Position numbers and translations under genes: made by a program. Positions 43,440 through 53,619 of a DNA stretch of 64,000 nucleotides are shown in pieces. The notes under the pieces are model-generated. The model had not been told where the DNA came from, made no database searches, and saw nothing but the letters and a program-made list of their open reading frames with translations. The stretch is from Mesostigma viride. Taxonomy: Eukaryota > Streptophyta > Mesostigmatophyceae > Mesostigmatales > Mesostigmataceae. Where the stretch lies: assembly GCA_009746045.1 (NCBI GenBank), contig RPFO01000744.1, forward strand, positions 1,270,635 through 1,334,634. The letters run 5' to 3'. How positions within the stretch are numbered: the stretch's first letter is position 1; every line of letters starts with the position of its first letter.

Positions 43440-45085
43440 CCGGCCCCTGCCACCTGACACAGCCGCCCTGCCCTGACGCTGCCCCTCCGCTGCCGCCGCT
43501 CCGGCCGCTGCAACATAGTCCCACCGTGCATGCCGCTACCCCTGCCCGGCTGCTGCTGCCGCTGCCGCCAGGTCCCTGCCACTACCGCCATGCCACTGCC
43601 GCCTTGCCCCTGCCCAGCCCCTTGCCCTGCCGCTGCCCTGCCGCGGCCGCCGCCGCCGCCGCTGCACTGCTGCCGGCTGCCCCTGCAGCTGCCGCTGCCC
43701 CTGCCGCTGCCGCTGCCCCTGCCTCTACCGCCCTATAGCTGCCAATGCTCCCCTGCCCCTGCCGCTACCAGTGCATACCCTGCATGCCCTGCCCTGCCGC
43801 CATGCCCCTGCCCTGCCGTTGCCGCCCTAGTACTGTCGCTCTATACCTCTGCCACTGCACCTGCAGCTGCCCCTGGCCCCGCCGCTGCCGCGACCGCCAT
43901 GCCCCGCCGCTGCAGCCCTGATGACGCAATCCCGCTATGCCCCTGTCCCGACCGCTATAGCTGTCCCCCTGCCTCTGCCCCCTATCAAGGAGACAACCAA
44001 CGCCCCCTATAGCTGCCGCTACCGCCGGCCGGCCTACCGCTGCTGCCCTGCCTCTGCCGCTGCCCCTGCCCCTGCTGCTGCCCCCGCCGCTCCCGCACTG
44101 CCGGCGGCCGCTGCTGCCTACCCCTGCCACTCCCGCTGCGTGCCTCTGCCCCTGCCCTGCCGCTGCCCCTGCTGCTGCCGCCCTGCTCTAGCTGTCCCTG
44201 CCCCTGCCACTGCCCCTGCCGCTGCCGCCCTGCCCTTGCCGCTCTACCCTTGCCGCTGACCCTGCCGATGCCCCTGCCCCCGCTGCTGCTGCCGCTACCG
44301 CCGGCCATGCCACTGCTGCTGCCCTGCCCTGCCGCTGCCCCTGCCGCTGCCGGTGCCCCCCCATGCCGCTGCCGCTGCTGCCGATGCCGCTGCGGGTCTC
44401 GGCCCTGCCCTGCCACTGCAGTGACATGCCGCCCGGCCTCTGCCACCTGACGCTGCCACCCTGCCCCAGCTGACGCTGCCCCTTCGCTGCCGCTGCTCCG
44501 GCCGCTGCCACTTAGTTAGCCCCACCGTGCAGCATGCCGCTACCCCTGCCCGGCTGCTGCTGCCGCTGCCGCCATGTCCCTGCCACTACCGCCCTGCCAC
44601 TGCCGCCCTGCCCCTGCCCCCTGCCCTGCCGCTCGTGCTGCGGCCGCCGCCGCCGCCGCTGCACTGCTGCTGCCCCTGCAGCTAGCTGCCGTTGCCCCTG
44701 CCGGCCGCTGCCGCTGCCCCTGCCTCTACCGCCCTATAGCTGCCGCTGCTCCCCTGCCCCTGCCGCTGCCTGTGCATGCCCTGCATGCCCTGCCCTGCCG
44801 CTGCCGCCCTATTACTGTCGCTCTATACCTCTGCCACTGCACTTGCAGCTGCCCGCCTGGCCCCGCCGCTGCCGCAACCGCCATGCCCCGCCGCTGCATG
44901 CAGCCCTGATGCAGTCCCGCCATGCCCCTGCCCCGGCGCTACAGCTGACCCCCTGCCGCTGCCCCCTATATAGCTGCCGCTACCGCCGGCCCTACCGCTG
45001 CTGCCCTGCCCCTGCCGCTGCCCCTGCCGTTGGCCCGCTGCCGCTGCCCCTGCGCCGCTACCGCTCTGCCCATGCCGCTCCCATG
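43440..45085. repeat. CTGCCG-type minisatellite, part 1
   Basis: C-rich array built from variations on ctgccgctgccc. It has a higher-order duplication: the segment starting catgccgctacccctgcccg at 43527 recurs at 44532 (offset about 1005) and the two copies can be followed for most of their length. Pro/Ala/Cys-type open frames in it are by-products of composition. It was split by G3; ccatg at 45081-45085 is the G3 left target copy. Confidence 0.85.
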
Positions 45086-45658
45086 TGTTACGTCGCGTAA
45101 TAATTCGTTGTAGTTACGGACGTAAATTAGGTCTTTTGCCTCGGTTGTCCCTAGGTTTACGTTTAGGCTCCTACCGGGACATTATTGTCCTCGTAACAGT
45201 ACTGTGGTACATTGGGTGCCGTTGGGCGCCGCGCCGCGTACTTTACTAGTGGTCCTGATCCTGTGGTAGAATGTAGTGGACCAGCGTGCATCAGTAGATG
45301 TAGTGGACCAGCGTGCATATGTAGGCGAGGGCCATGTCGGCCCGAGCGTGTTGGACCGTTGGTGACCATTTATGTGCGTTCTACCCCTTGTGTGTGCACT
45401 CGGCGTGTGTTAAATGAATTAACACATTTAGGCTTGAGTCACGGCAGTGTAGTTGTGTTTCCTTCCTCTATTCCTGGAGTAAACGGGTTTTGGTAAATGG
45501 TTGTATGGCGTATTATAGTAACACATACGTTAATGCATTGAGATCAGCTCCGTCACGTTCGTCTTTCGCCAGAGGTTTGAGTAGAGGAGGCCTGACCAGT
45601 TTAGGTAGTATCAGGCCCATTAGAGGTAGAGGTGGAGGTAGATATCCGCGGCGTAACA
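45086..45658 (+). repeat. G3 5' LTR
   Basis: 573 bp, TGTTACG...CGTAACA ends, followed by the primer-binding site. It shares several blocks with the G1 LTR (for example gagggccatgt.ggcccgagc). Confidence 0.94.
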
Positions 45659-45659
45659 A

Positions 45660-45674
45660 TGGTATCGGAGGAAC
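45660..45674 (+). other. G3 primer-binding site
   Basis: TGGTATCGGAGGAAC, identical to the G1 site at 12937-12951. Confidence 0.75.
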
Positions 45675-46191
45675 TTCAGTAGGTAGAGAACGAGACGACT
45701 ATCCCTTGCCACATACACCTTTTCAAGACCCCTTCCGCGTCCAGGAACACGAAGTCGACACTTCCTTGATAGGTAATGGGCGGGTCGCCTTCAAGCTAGG
45801 AGAGTAGTGCTGCCCGTTTCGGGACACGCTCTACCTAGATGCTAGACCTGCTCGCAGCGGATAAACCCTTTCGTAGTTAGCCTGTCCTTCGCCTTGTTTT
45901 CCTGCTTACGGTTGTTTCCTGTCTTAGATAGGGGAGTATTCCTGTTCGGAGACGATTAGCGTCGCAGTACCTACACCTTTTTCCTTGTGCTGCTGCTTTA
46001 TTAGACGGCCGCACCCGCAGAGATACGGGTCGCTGTGTTAGGACGAGCGCTGGACTATCCGGTCGCTGACTTAGGACGAGAGCTGGACAATTCCGCCCTC
46101 ATTCTTCTTTCGGTGATCCAGATCGTCCAGATAAGTCGCCTACCCCTACTCCTTCTAGCGTGACGTCACAAGACCCACCAGGTGAGTTATC
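45675..46191 (+). other. G3 leader region
   Basis: No ORF with recognisable motifs; expected to hold packaging and dimerisation signals, none of which I can identify. Confidence 0.5.
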
Positions 46192-46584
46192 ATGAGTCAA
46201 CGTCGTGTTTTTACTGCGCCTTCCCATTCATCTAGTGATAATAGCTTAGCTAAATATTACGTAGTTATTACCCCTCAATGGTCAGCCATTTTCCTCTCTT
46301 GGTCAGATGCTAGGAAGATAGTGCAAAATCGTACGTATAATGTAATTAGGTATAAGAAATTTGTTACCTTCGAGGAAGCTCAACAATTCCTTATAGACCA
46401 TAGTGTATCAGATCTAGGCCTACACGTACGTTCTACTCCTCATGGTCGCCCTCCTGTAGAAGCTCTAGATTTTGCTACCCCTCCTTCGTCTCCCCCTAAG
46501 AGGGCTGCATCCTCATCTAGCTTAGATACTCCTCTCACCTTAGAATTCGGTTCCCTATCCATTACTGTTGTTAAAAAGGATTGA
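46192..46584 (+). CDS. G3 upstream ORF: RNase H1 hybrid-binding (viroplasmin-like) domain
   Basis: 130 codons, intact, ending 124 bases before gag, the same arrangement as in G2. Residues 21-68 match the hybrid-binding/Cauli_VI pattern: KYYVVITPQWSAIFLSW, then DARKIVQ..YNVIRYKKF, then TFEEAQQFL. The tail is Pro/Ser-rich and ends LEFGSLSITVVKKD, conserved in G2 and in three remnants in G1. Sequence identity to the G2 protein is low outside these positions, yet order, size and location agree, which argues for selection on the protein. It probably binds nucleic acid during particle assembly or reverse transcription; that is inference. Confidence 0.8.
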   Translation: MSQRRVFTAPSHSSSDNSLAKYYVVITPQWSAIFLSWSDARKIVQNRTYNVIRYKKFVTFEEAQQFLIDHSVSDLGLHVRSTPHGRPPVEALDFATPPSSPPKRAASSSSLDTPLTLEFGSLSITVVKKD

Positions 46585-46708
46585 TTTAAATTGTTTCCTT
46601 CTTTTAAGCCATTAAAAGCTTTTTCTTTTCTTTCCTTGCCTTAAATTAGACCTTGTCCTTTATCCTTGTTGCTTTCAGTTAGAAATCTGATCATTTATTT
46701 AAATAAAA

Positions 46709-48412
46709 ATGGATCCAGTGGGTGGTAACATGTCGCCTATACCTACCAATACTCCTACTATGAGTAATAATAATAATAATACTAACAACCATAACAACAA
46801 TCGTGGTAACCGACGGGACTCACTTGAAACGGTGCACCATCTCACTCCTCAAGGTAATCTTCGTACCTCACCTCCTTCTCCTATTGCTGGTGGTCGCCGT
46901 CGTCCCTCACTTACCCCTCCTACCTATGAACAACGTCAACGTATGCAGGTCAGATTTAGTGATGACCCTTCCCTTACCCTGAACCAGGCCCCTGCCCCTC
47001 CTGCGACCTTGGCTCAACCCTCCAGCAGGTCCTCACTAACTAACAATGTCTCTAGGCCTCCTTCCCACCCTGTGCCTTCCATGCCTGCTCTTAACACGGG
47101 TCGTGCCTCTGCCCCTGTCGGTCCTTCTGGGCGCCCTAGTGCAGTTCCCTTTTACCCACCTGCTTCCTGGTCCTACCCTGAGACGTCCTATGAGGCAGCC
47201 CAGGTCCCTACCCGTGTGGCTGATTTAGAAGTTAACAGTGATTTCAGCACCATGCCCCTAGATGATAGAAATTATGATCATTTTGCCTATTCCTCTCTTC
47301 GTGAGCAATATACTGTCCCCTTCTCTTATGGGCACCAGCCTGAAACGGTGGCCCCTTCTAGACCCCTACCCAAGACTTTTCCTCTTCCTTCCTTCTATCC
47401 CGCTTATGTAGCAGTGGAAGATAGTGGCCCTATGGGAAAAACTGACTCTTCTAATCCCCCTAAGCCCCCTGCTCTTCCCCTCTTTGCTAACCTTCCCAAG
47501 CTGGATGTCAAGTCTACCCCTCAACAGTTTTTCACCTTTATTATGTTGCTTACCCAGAACACGGAGTCGTGGCAGAATCATAATAGATGGCGTCTTTCTG
47601 ATGCTGTATTAGTTCCTCACTATCTTACAACCTGTATTACTCCTGAGCTTGCTAACCTCATTCAGTGTGAGTCTTTGGCCTCTCATGCCTACCCTAACTC
47701 TGTAGCAGAATTGTTTAAGCGTTTAGAGAACCATTTAGTCCCTCCTGATTCAGATTGGCAGGATAGATTAGCCTTTGGTACCTTGCAGCAGGGTACTAAA
47801 TCATTTAAGGAGTATATGGAAGAGTTTGATGCTCAGATGGTACGAATTAGGGATTTGTCGGGTGCAGAAGTACGTGCTCGCTTCCTCCAAGGCCTCAGTA
47901 GACCCTTATTACGTGAAGTCAAGCGCCAGTTCTCTGCCTACCGTTTTACTGATCTGCCCCTCAAGCATGTGCGCCAGCATCTCTTGCGTGTAGCAGATTT
48001 CTTCACCACCCCTTCTCTTCCTACCCGTTCCCGTATTAATAATCTTATCCTTACCCCTGAGGAGGAGAACTCCTATGTAGAAGAATTAGATATCTGTGTT
48101 ACTGACCTTTCAGCCCTTGATGTCTCTCATATCACATGCTATCATTGTAAGGAAGTAGGTCATCTTAAACGTGAGTGCCCCAAGTTCCTTTCGGGTGCTC
48201 CCCCTCATCCCGACGCTCGCCCTCCTCGTACCCCTCAGCGTGCTCCTATTCGTCCTACTTCAGGACGCATTCCCTCAGCTACCCCTAGTAGGCTGAATGC
48301 TGTGCAGGCAGGGCCCCAGGGTTCCCCTATGATAATCAGGCTCCCGCACCCTCTTCGCTCCCTCGTGACCCTCCAGCAGTGGCTTTTTCGCCAGGGTCTT
48401 CTTCGGGGTTAG
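46709..48412 (+). CDS. G3 gag with CCHC zinc knuckle
   Basis: 567 codons from ATG 46709. It has an Asn/Pro/Thr-rich N-terminus and a conserved block GPSGRPSAVPF..SYPETSYEAAQ. A capsid-like region follows, with STPQQFFTFIMLLTQNTESW, FGTLQQGTKSFKEYMEEF and RARFLQGLSRPLLREVKRQF. The zinc knuckle CYHCKEVGHLKREC is at residues 477-490 (48137-48178). The last 30 or so residues read in a different frame would be Pro-rich and more gag-like, so a small indel near 48330 is possible. The stop TAG at 48410-48412 corresponds in position to that of G2 gag. Confidence 0.88.
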   Translation: MDPVGGNMSPIPTNTPTMSNNNNNTNNHNNNRGNRRDSLETVHHLTPQGNLRTSPPSPIAGGRRRPSLTPPTYEQRQRMQVRFSDDPSLTLNQAPAPPATLAQPSSRSSLTNNVSRPPSHPVPSMPALNTGRASAPVGPSGRPSAVPFYPPASWSYPETSYEAAQVPTRVADLEVNSDFSTMPLDDRNYDHFAYSSLREQYTVPFSYGHQPETVAPSRPLPKTFPLPSFYPAYVAVEDSGPMGKTDSSNPPKPPALPLFANLPKLDVKSTPQQFFTFIMLLTQNTESWQNHNRWRLSDAVLVPHYLTTCITPELANLIQCESLASHAYPNSVAELFKRLENHLVPPDSDWQDRLAFGTLQQGTKSFKEYMEEFDAQMVRIRDLSGAEVRARFLQGLSRPLLREVKRQFSAYRFTDLPLKHVRQHLLRVADFFTTPSLPTRSRINNLILTPEEENSYVEELDICVTDLSALDVSHITCYHCKEVGHLKRECPKFLSGAPPHPDARPPRTPQRAPIRPTSGRIPSATPSRLNAVQAGPQGSPMIIRLPHPLRSLVTLQQWLFRQGLLRG

Positions 48413-48559
48413 TTCCTATGGATTTGGGGGGGAGGGGGAACAGTAGGCCTGTCAGCCGGGGGTAACCTGGACAGGTCCTTAGATAGTACCCCAGATAAAA
48501 ATTTTTGCCTGCCTGTTTTTATAACCTCTGTAGGAGCTGAATCTTCCCTACCACTACGT

Positions 48560-49055
48560 GTGCGTCCTCTTATGTTCTTGAATGGTGGTTTAACCGTCCC
48601 TCACACTGTTGTAGACCCCTTCTTGCATGCTGATGAACTCTTGAATGTCTCTGTGTTGGTAGATAGCGGTGCGGCTAGCTCCTTTGTGAGCGAGGCCCTA
48701 GTTAGGCGTTTAGGACTAGTCCCTACCCCTCACACCAACCCCGTCACTGTTCATTATGCTGATGGTCGCACCAGTCATTCCCCGGGTACGGTGTCCCTTC
48801 CCATGGTTATACAAGGACGTACTGTCAACCTGACGGCCACTATAGGCCCTATCACTACCGCTGATGTATTACTAGGATTAGATTGGCACCAGGATAATAA
48901 GATTACTATTAATTATGATACCATGGTCATCTGGTTTCCAGATAGCTCTTACTGGGTACCGGAACGTCATTATAGATTGGAAAATTTATCCTTGGTAGAT
49001 ATTACTCCTCCTACACCTGTTGATCCTCCTGTAAGACCTATACCTGAAGTATTAA
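48560..49055 (+). CDS. G3 pol: protease
   Basis: The frame is open from about 48440 and reads into PB2 (to 49231). The retropepsin active site is VLVDSGAASSF (near 48655), the flap region VHYADGRTSHSPGTV, and the C-terminal ADVLLGLDWH (near 48870), followed by MVIWFPD. G2 has the same layout with DTGA. No ATG marks the start; the gag-pol junction runs through a G-rich run (48424-48437), so the shift mechanism cannot be read with certainty. The frame continues in phase after PB2 at 50019. Confidence 0.85.
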
Positions 49056-50018
49056 CCCCTCAACCGTCCTCGTGCCGATTTTCGACCACGAGTTTTTCTC
49101 GTGACTCAAAATCGGCACGAGTTTGTGCGCCCTGTAGGGATCTGGCGGGAAGGTTTTTTCGGGTAAAAATAGGACCGTTGGAAAGATCTAGATCTGCTCT
49201 TTCCGTAGGACACTTGAATGACCGTATCTGACCACCGGACCAGGGTGCAAACCCTGGTCAAAGTCAACAGGGTACTCTAAACTGGTGACTCAAAATAGTC
49301 ACCAGTTATTTTGAGCATTTTCTTGCGGTTCCCTGGGTGAAACAAGACATGTAAGTGCTTGGATGTAGTGTTTGGGTACAGTTGCAGTCCCCCCTGACAT
49401 ACTAGGGTGAAATCCAAGGTATACGTGGTCCATCATGCGTTGGTTGTGAAGCCCGTGCTCGCGGCACGCGCGTAGCCTTCTCCAAGCATATGCGGCAGTG
49501 GTTATGGCAAGCGTTGGTGGCACCCTGGTTGGAATAGGTGTTAGCATGCATTTTTACCAATATTCCATGCTTACCTATCATGTCCAGGTTCAAAACTGCA
49601 CTAGAATGCTTGTTTTAGCCCCCCCAAAACTGGTGACTCAAATGAGTCACCAGTTATTTTTAGCACTCTCTTGTGGGTCCCTGGGGCGGTTACAATTTTT
49701 AGTGTTGGTTACCCATCCTAACTTGTAAACCTATCTACAAAACCAACCCCAGGGTCAACTCATTGAGAAAAGAGGTCTATCACGCATTGTAAGAGTGTCA
49801 CCGCACACACTCACCGTACCCCCCTGAGGGGGGGGCTATTTATAGAGCAGGGGGACCTAGTACTAGGACCACCCACTATACCCCCAGGTGGGCCCTCATA
49901 TGGGTATGCTTGGTTCCCAGTATGGTCTAGAAATAATAATTAGGTTGAATGGGGGCACCTGTGGCGTACTGTGCAACTGGTGACTCATCCTAGGCACGAG
50001 TCAGAGACGGTTGAGGGG
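49056..50018. mobile_element. piggyBac-like TTAA element PB2
   Basis: 963-bp insertion in G3 pol between protease and RT, flanked by TTAA (49052-49055, 50019-50022). Inverted termini CCCCTCAACCGTC/GACGGTTGAGGGG are followed by a second inverted pair CTCGTGCC/GGCACGAG. No coding capacity. A long hairpin lies at 49069-49121. A palindrome around ctggtgactca occurs at 49281-49306 and 49628-49655, with a half copy at 49976-49986, spaced about 347 bases. The termini differ from PB1 after the first five bases, so it is a separate family. Removal leaves pol in phase. Confidence 0.85.
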
Positions 50019-50597
50019 TTAATGTCCAATGATGAGTTGCGTTCTGAACTAAAGGAATATGGATATTTATTATGTATGTTCCTTCAGTTAGAAGTACAGG
50101 AGATACCTATCACTAATAATAGTGTGGATATAGATATAAACACAGTGGATACAATAGGAGTGGGATTTACTGAAAATGAAATAGTAAGATACATGGCTGT
50201 GATAGATTCCTCAAAGGTTTTTGAAGAAAAGACTCCTTCTTATCCTCCTCCTCGTTCTGTTTTACACCGTGTAGTTATCAAGGACGGTGCAGTTCCTACG
50301 CACTCTCCGATGTATAGAATGGGCCCTACCGAATTAAAGGAACTAAAACAGATTTTAGTGTCGCTATTAGAAGCAGGATTGATAGAGCCTAGTAACTCTC
50401 CCTACTCAGCTGGTGTCCTGTTAGTTCCTAAGCCAAATGGCAAGTTTCGCCTAGTTACTGATTATAGGAAGTTGAATGATATTACTGTGAAGTCTAAATA
50501 CCCTCTACCTCGTATTGATGATATATTTAATAAGGTTAAAGGTTCCACTTGTTTCACAGTACTGGATTGTGCGGATGGTTTTGGCAGTTGCGGATAG
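50019..50597 (+). CDS. G3 pol: RT N-terminal half
   Basis: Resumes in phase after PB2. It has a linker with GVGFTENEIVRY (as GVGFTPEE in G2), then PMYRMGPTELKELKQI, GLIEPSNSPYSAGVLLVPK, FRLVTDYRKLN and KYPLPRIDDIF, and the first catalytic Asp region FTVLDCADGF. The frame then breaks at a run of four T (50579-50582), where G2 implies one more base; the correct frame continues from 50549 on. Confidence 0.88.
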   Translation, partial: LMSNDELRSELKEYGYLLCMFLQLEVQEIPITNNSVDIDINTVDTIGVGFTENEIVRYMAVIDSSKVFEEKTPSYPPPRSVLHRVVIKDGAVPTHSPMYRMGPTELKELKQILVSLLEAGLIEPSNSPYSAGVLLVPKPNGKFRLVTDYRKLNDITVKSKYPLPRIDDIFNKVKGSTCFTVLDCADGFGSCG

Positions 50598-51880
50598 CTC
50601 CTGAGGATTGCCATAAAACCGCCTTTGCTACCCCTTTTGGTCATTACCAGTTTAGAGTAGCGGCTATGGGACTCTGTAACTCGCCTGCCTCTTTTCAAAT
50701 GTTAATGAATGAAGTGCTTAGACCTGTTATGGGAAATTCTCACCTTCCTCAGGTGTCCTCTGATTTAAAGGATCCTTCCTTCTCCTCTGTTTCTTTATCT
50801 GAGCATGACCGTTCTTGTGCTCAAGCGTACTTAGATGATATTCTTATTTACTCTCCTGATTTTGAAACGCACCTACGTGATTTAAAGAAAGTATTAGAAA
50901 TAATGGCTGAAAATTCTTTGTGGGCGCGCCGTGCTAAAGTTCGTTCGGGTAGGAGTGTCCCATTTTTAGGGCACGTTCTGTCAGATGCCGGGGTCGCTAC
51001 CGACCCGGATAAAACTAAGTCAATTCAGGAATGGCCTACCCCTACCGACGTTAAAGGTGTACGTAGTTTTCTAGGAATTGCTTCTTACTATAGGCGCTTC
51101 ATCCCGCGTTTCGCAACTATAGCAGCCCCTATTAATCATTTATTAAAGAAGGATATCCCCTTTGTTTGGAGTAGTGAATGTCAGTCGGCTTTTCAGTGCC
51201 TAAAATCCCTACTCCTTTCCCCTCCTGTACTCATCCTACCGGATACTACTAAACCTTTTGTTGTGGCTACAGATGCTAGTAAGGTAGCTATAGGTGGCGT
51301 CCTTCTCCAGGATCAGGGTCAGGGCTTACAGCCAATTGAGTATATCTCTAGGACAATGCTTCCTGCGGAGCGTAACTATCCCGTACACCAGCAGGAACTC
51401 TTAGCGGTGGTGTATTGTTGCCACGCGTGGCAGCACTTTCTTAAAGGTGCTCAATTTGATGTCTGCCTGAATGAACCCTGTGAGCTAGATCCTTATAGAT
51501 TAGTTATCCAAACGGATCACCGTCCCCTTACCCATCTTCTCTCCCAACCCAACCTTACCCCTCGGCAAGCGCGCTGGATGGAATTTTTAGCACAGTTTTC
51601 CCCTTTCAAACTTCAGTATGTCAAGGGTGTAGATAACATAGTACCAGATGCACTCTCTCGTCGTGCAGACTACTCCTTTTTCGAGGACCTTGATGTTCTC
51701 AATACTACTCTAGTTCCTACTACTATGGGTGTAACCCCTTATGGTGAACTACCTGATGATGAATCCTATGCCTACCTCTTTCATACAGCTGTTCGCATGC
51801 CTGATCTTCTTTCTCACGTAGGACTCTCTCTCCCGTGTGAGGCCCTTCCCGTGGCCTCGGTGGGGGGGAGGGGAAAAATA
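50583..51880 (+). CDS. G3 pol: RT C-terminal half, RNase H, integrase start
   Basis: An open frame (50549-51907) with the RT motifs FATPFGHYQFRVAAMGL and AYLDDILIYS (YLDD at 50828-50839), FLGIASYYRRFI and APINHLLKKD. RNase H follows, with FVVATDASKVAIGG, YPVHQQELLAVVYC, QTDHRPLTHLL and VPDALSRR. The frame ends in a G/A run (51862-51878); the following reading frame is open from about 51885 to 52220 and lines up with G2, implying one missing base. Confidence 0.9.
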
Positions 51881-51884
51881 AAAT

Positions 51885-52216
51885 TTCTGTACCGCTTAGC
51901 CATATAGCGACTAGGTCAGGAAAGTCTTACGAAAACGTAGTCCCTCTAGGACCTCCCCTTCTCTTTGGCAAGGCGGTAGGAGATCTCTTTAAACCTGTTC
52001 TGGATACCTCTGTAGCGATGCCTACCTCTGATCTTGAACGCCTTATTAGTAGATTTACGGCCACTGAGCCGGAAGCATTAGCTGCCATTGCTGCACATCC
52101 CCAACAATTAGGCAAGCATCCTTGTAAATTTGTAGGTGGGTTTTTATATGTGCAGGTAGCAGATTCTCCCCCTCAATGGCGCCTGTATGTCCCTCCTATC
52201 TGTCGCTCCTCCTTGC
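51885..52216 (+). CDS. G3 pol: pre-integrase segment
   Basis: Open-frame link between RNase H and the integrase zinc-binding region. It has VPLSHIATRSGK (as LPLSHVVPAQG in G2), LISRFTATEPEALAAIAAHP and QWRLYVPPICR. The frame breaks at a run of four T (52217-52220) one base short of what G2 implies. Confidence 0.75.
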
Positions 52217-53543
52217 TTTTGAGTTGCATGACTTAGCTGCTCATCAGGGTGGTAAACGGGTACGGGACTTAGTAGCCCGCTCTTATTACTGGCCTTCCCT
52301 TTATAAGGATGTAGATGAGTATGTTAGAACTTGTCAATCTTGCCAGGAGATGAAACCCAATAACGTAGGACAGATAGCAGAACCTAGGACCTTGCCTGAC
52401 CCCATCATGCCGTGGGATTCTATCATGATGGATTTTGTAGGACCTTTTAGAAAGAATGATAGGGGCAATGCCCAAATCCTTGTGTTCATAGATCGTTTTA
52501 CTCGTATGTGCCATCTTGTGCCGTGTCCTTTAGAACTCACAGCACGTGATTGCGCACGCCTATACCTCAATAATGTATATAGATATCATGGTTTGAGTAG
52601 GCAGTTTATTAGTGATAAGGATAAATTATTTACCTCAGATTTTTGGCAGCAGTTTTTCGCTGCCATCGGTACCAAGGTTACCTACGGTACTGCCTACCAC
52701 TCCTCCTCCTCTCATTTAGTAGAGCGTCTTAATAGGGTAGTAGAAGAAGCGCTTAGGCACTATGTTAATGGCTCGGGTAGTGATTGGGAGGATTATTTAT
52801 GTTTGGTAGAGTTCTCCCTCAACAATTGTCCCCAAGCTGCGCATGGATATACGCCCTTCTTCTTAGATACTGGTAGACAGCCTCTTACTCCTACCTCTCT
52901 CTTAGCTAGTCCTCTACGGGACAAGGATGATGTGTCCCGAGATACTGTAGAAGGTGTACGGTCCTTACTAGATAGAATGAAAACTGCTCATGACCACGCG
53001 ATCTCAGGGTACCAAAAAGCTCAGTCTAAGTACCTTGCTAGGTTGCGTGCCTCCTTAGATAGAAGAGCACCTGAGATAGAAATAGGAGATCTAGTATTAG
53101 TAGAAGGCCCTCGTGTTGGCCGTTTTGCTCATAAGTTTGAAGCAGAACTTAAGGTCAAACTTAGGCCCGCCTTCTTAGGACCCTTCCATGTTTTGTCTAG
53201 AGTAGGAAATTTCCTATATAAAGTCGATATCCCTACCTCTTGGCAGACACATTCGAACACCTTCCATAGGAGCCAGCTGAAACTGTACCACCCTAGTACG
53301 TTCGCTGGTAGAGAGCTAGCGCCTGCCCCTTTAGAGCATAACCCTGACACTGGGGAAGTAGAAGACGAAGTAGAAAGCATCGTGGCCCATAGAGATATCA
53401 AAAAGGGCCGCGGTACCCAGCGTCAGTATAAAGTGAAGTGGATGTATGCTCGTAGTGAAGTAGATAAGGTCTGGTATACGGAGAGTGAGCTAGATGGGTG
53501 TAGTCGCCTGCTCCAGGAATATAAAACCCTGCACAAGCTCTAG
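52217..53543 (+). CDS. G3 pol: integrase and chromodomain
   Basis: Integrase with the HHCC zinc-binding region (ELHDLAAHQGGKR...CQSCQ). The catalytic core has Asp in MMDFVGPF (near 52430), Asp in RQFISDKDKLF (near 52600) and Glu in SSSHLVERLNR (near 52720). A C-terminal domain with VEGPRVGRF and KVKLRPAFLGPF follows, then a chromodomain, VESIVAHRDIKKG...QYKVKW...VWYTESEL (near 53365-53500), and a stop at 53543. The chromodomain places it with the chromoviruses. Open throughout. Confidence 0.92.
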
Positions 53544-53619
53544 TTGTAGGCTTTCTCCTCTCTTATGTTATGTCTGCTGTCGACGGGTGGTTGGTTGTCC
53601 CCTCCCCTCCGCAGCCGTC

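Noticed and set aside
43526-45100. Pro/Ala/Cys-rich plus-strand and Gly/Arg-rich minus-strand open frames
   Set aside because: Composition effects of the CTGCCG minisatellite; competing frames are equally open.
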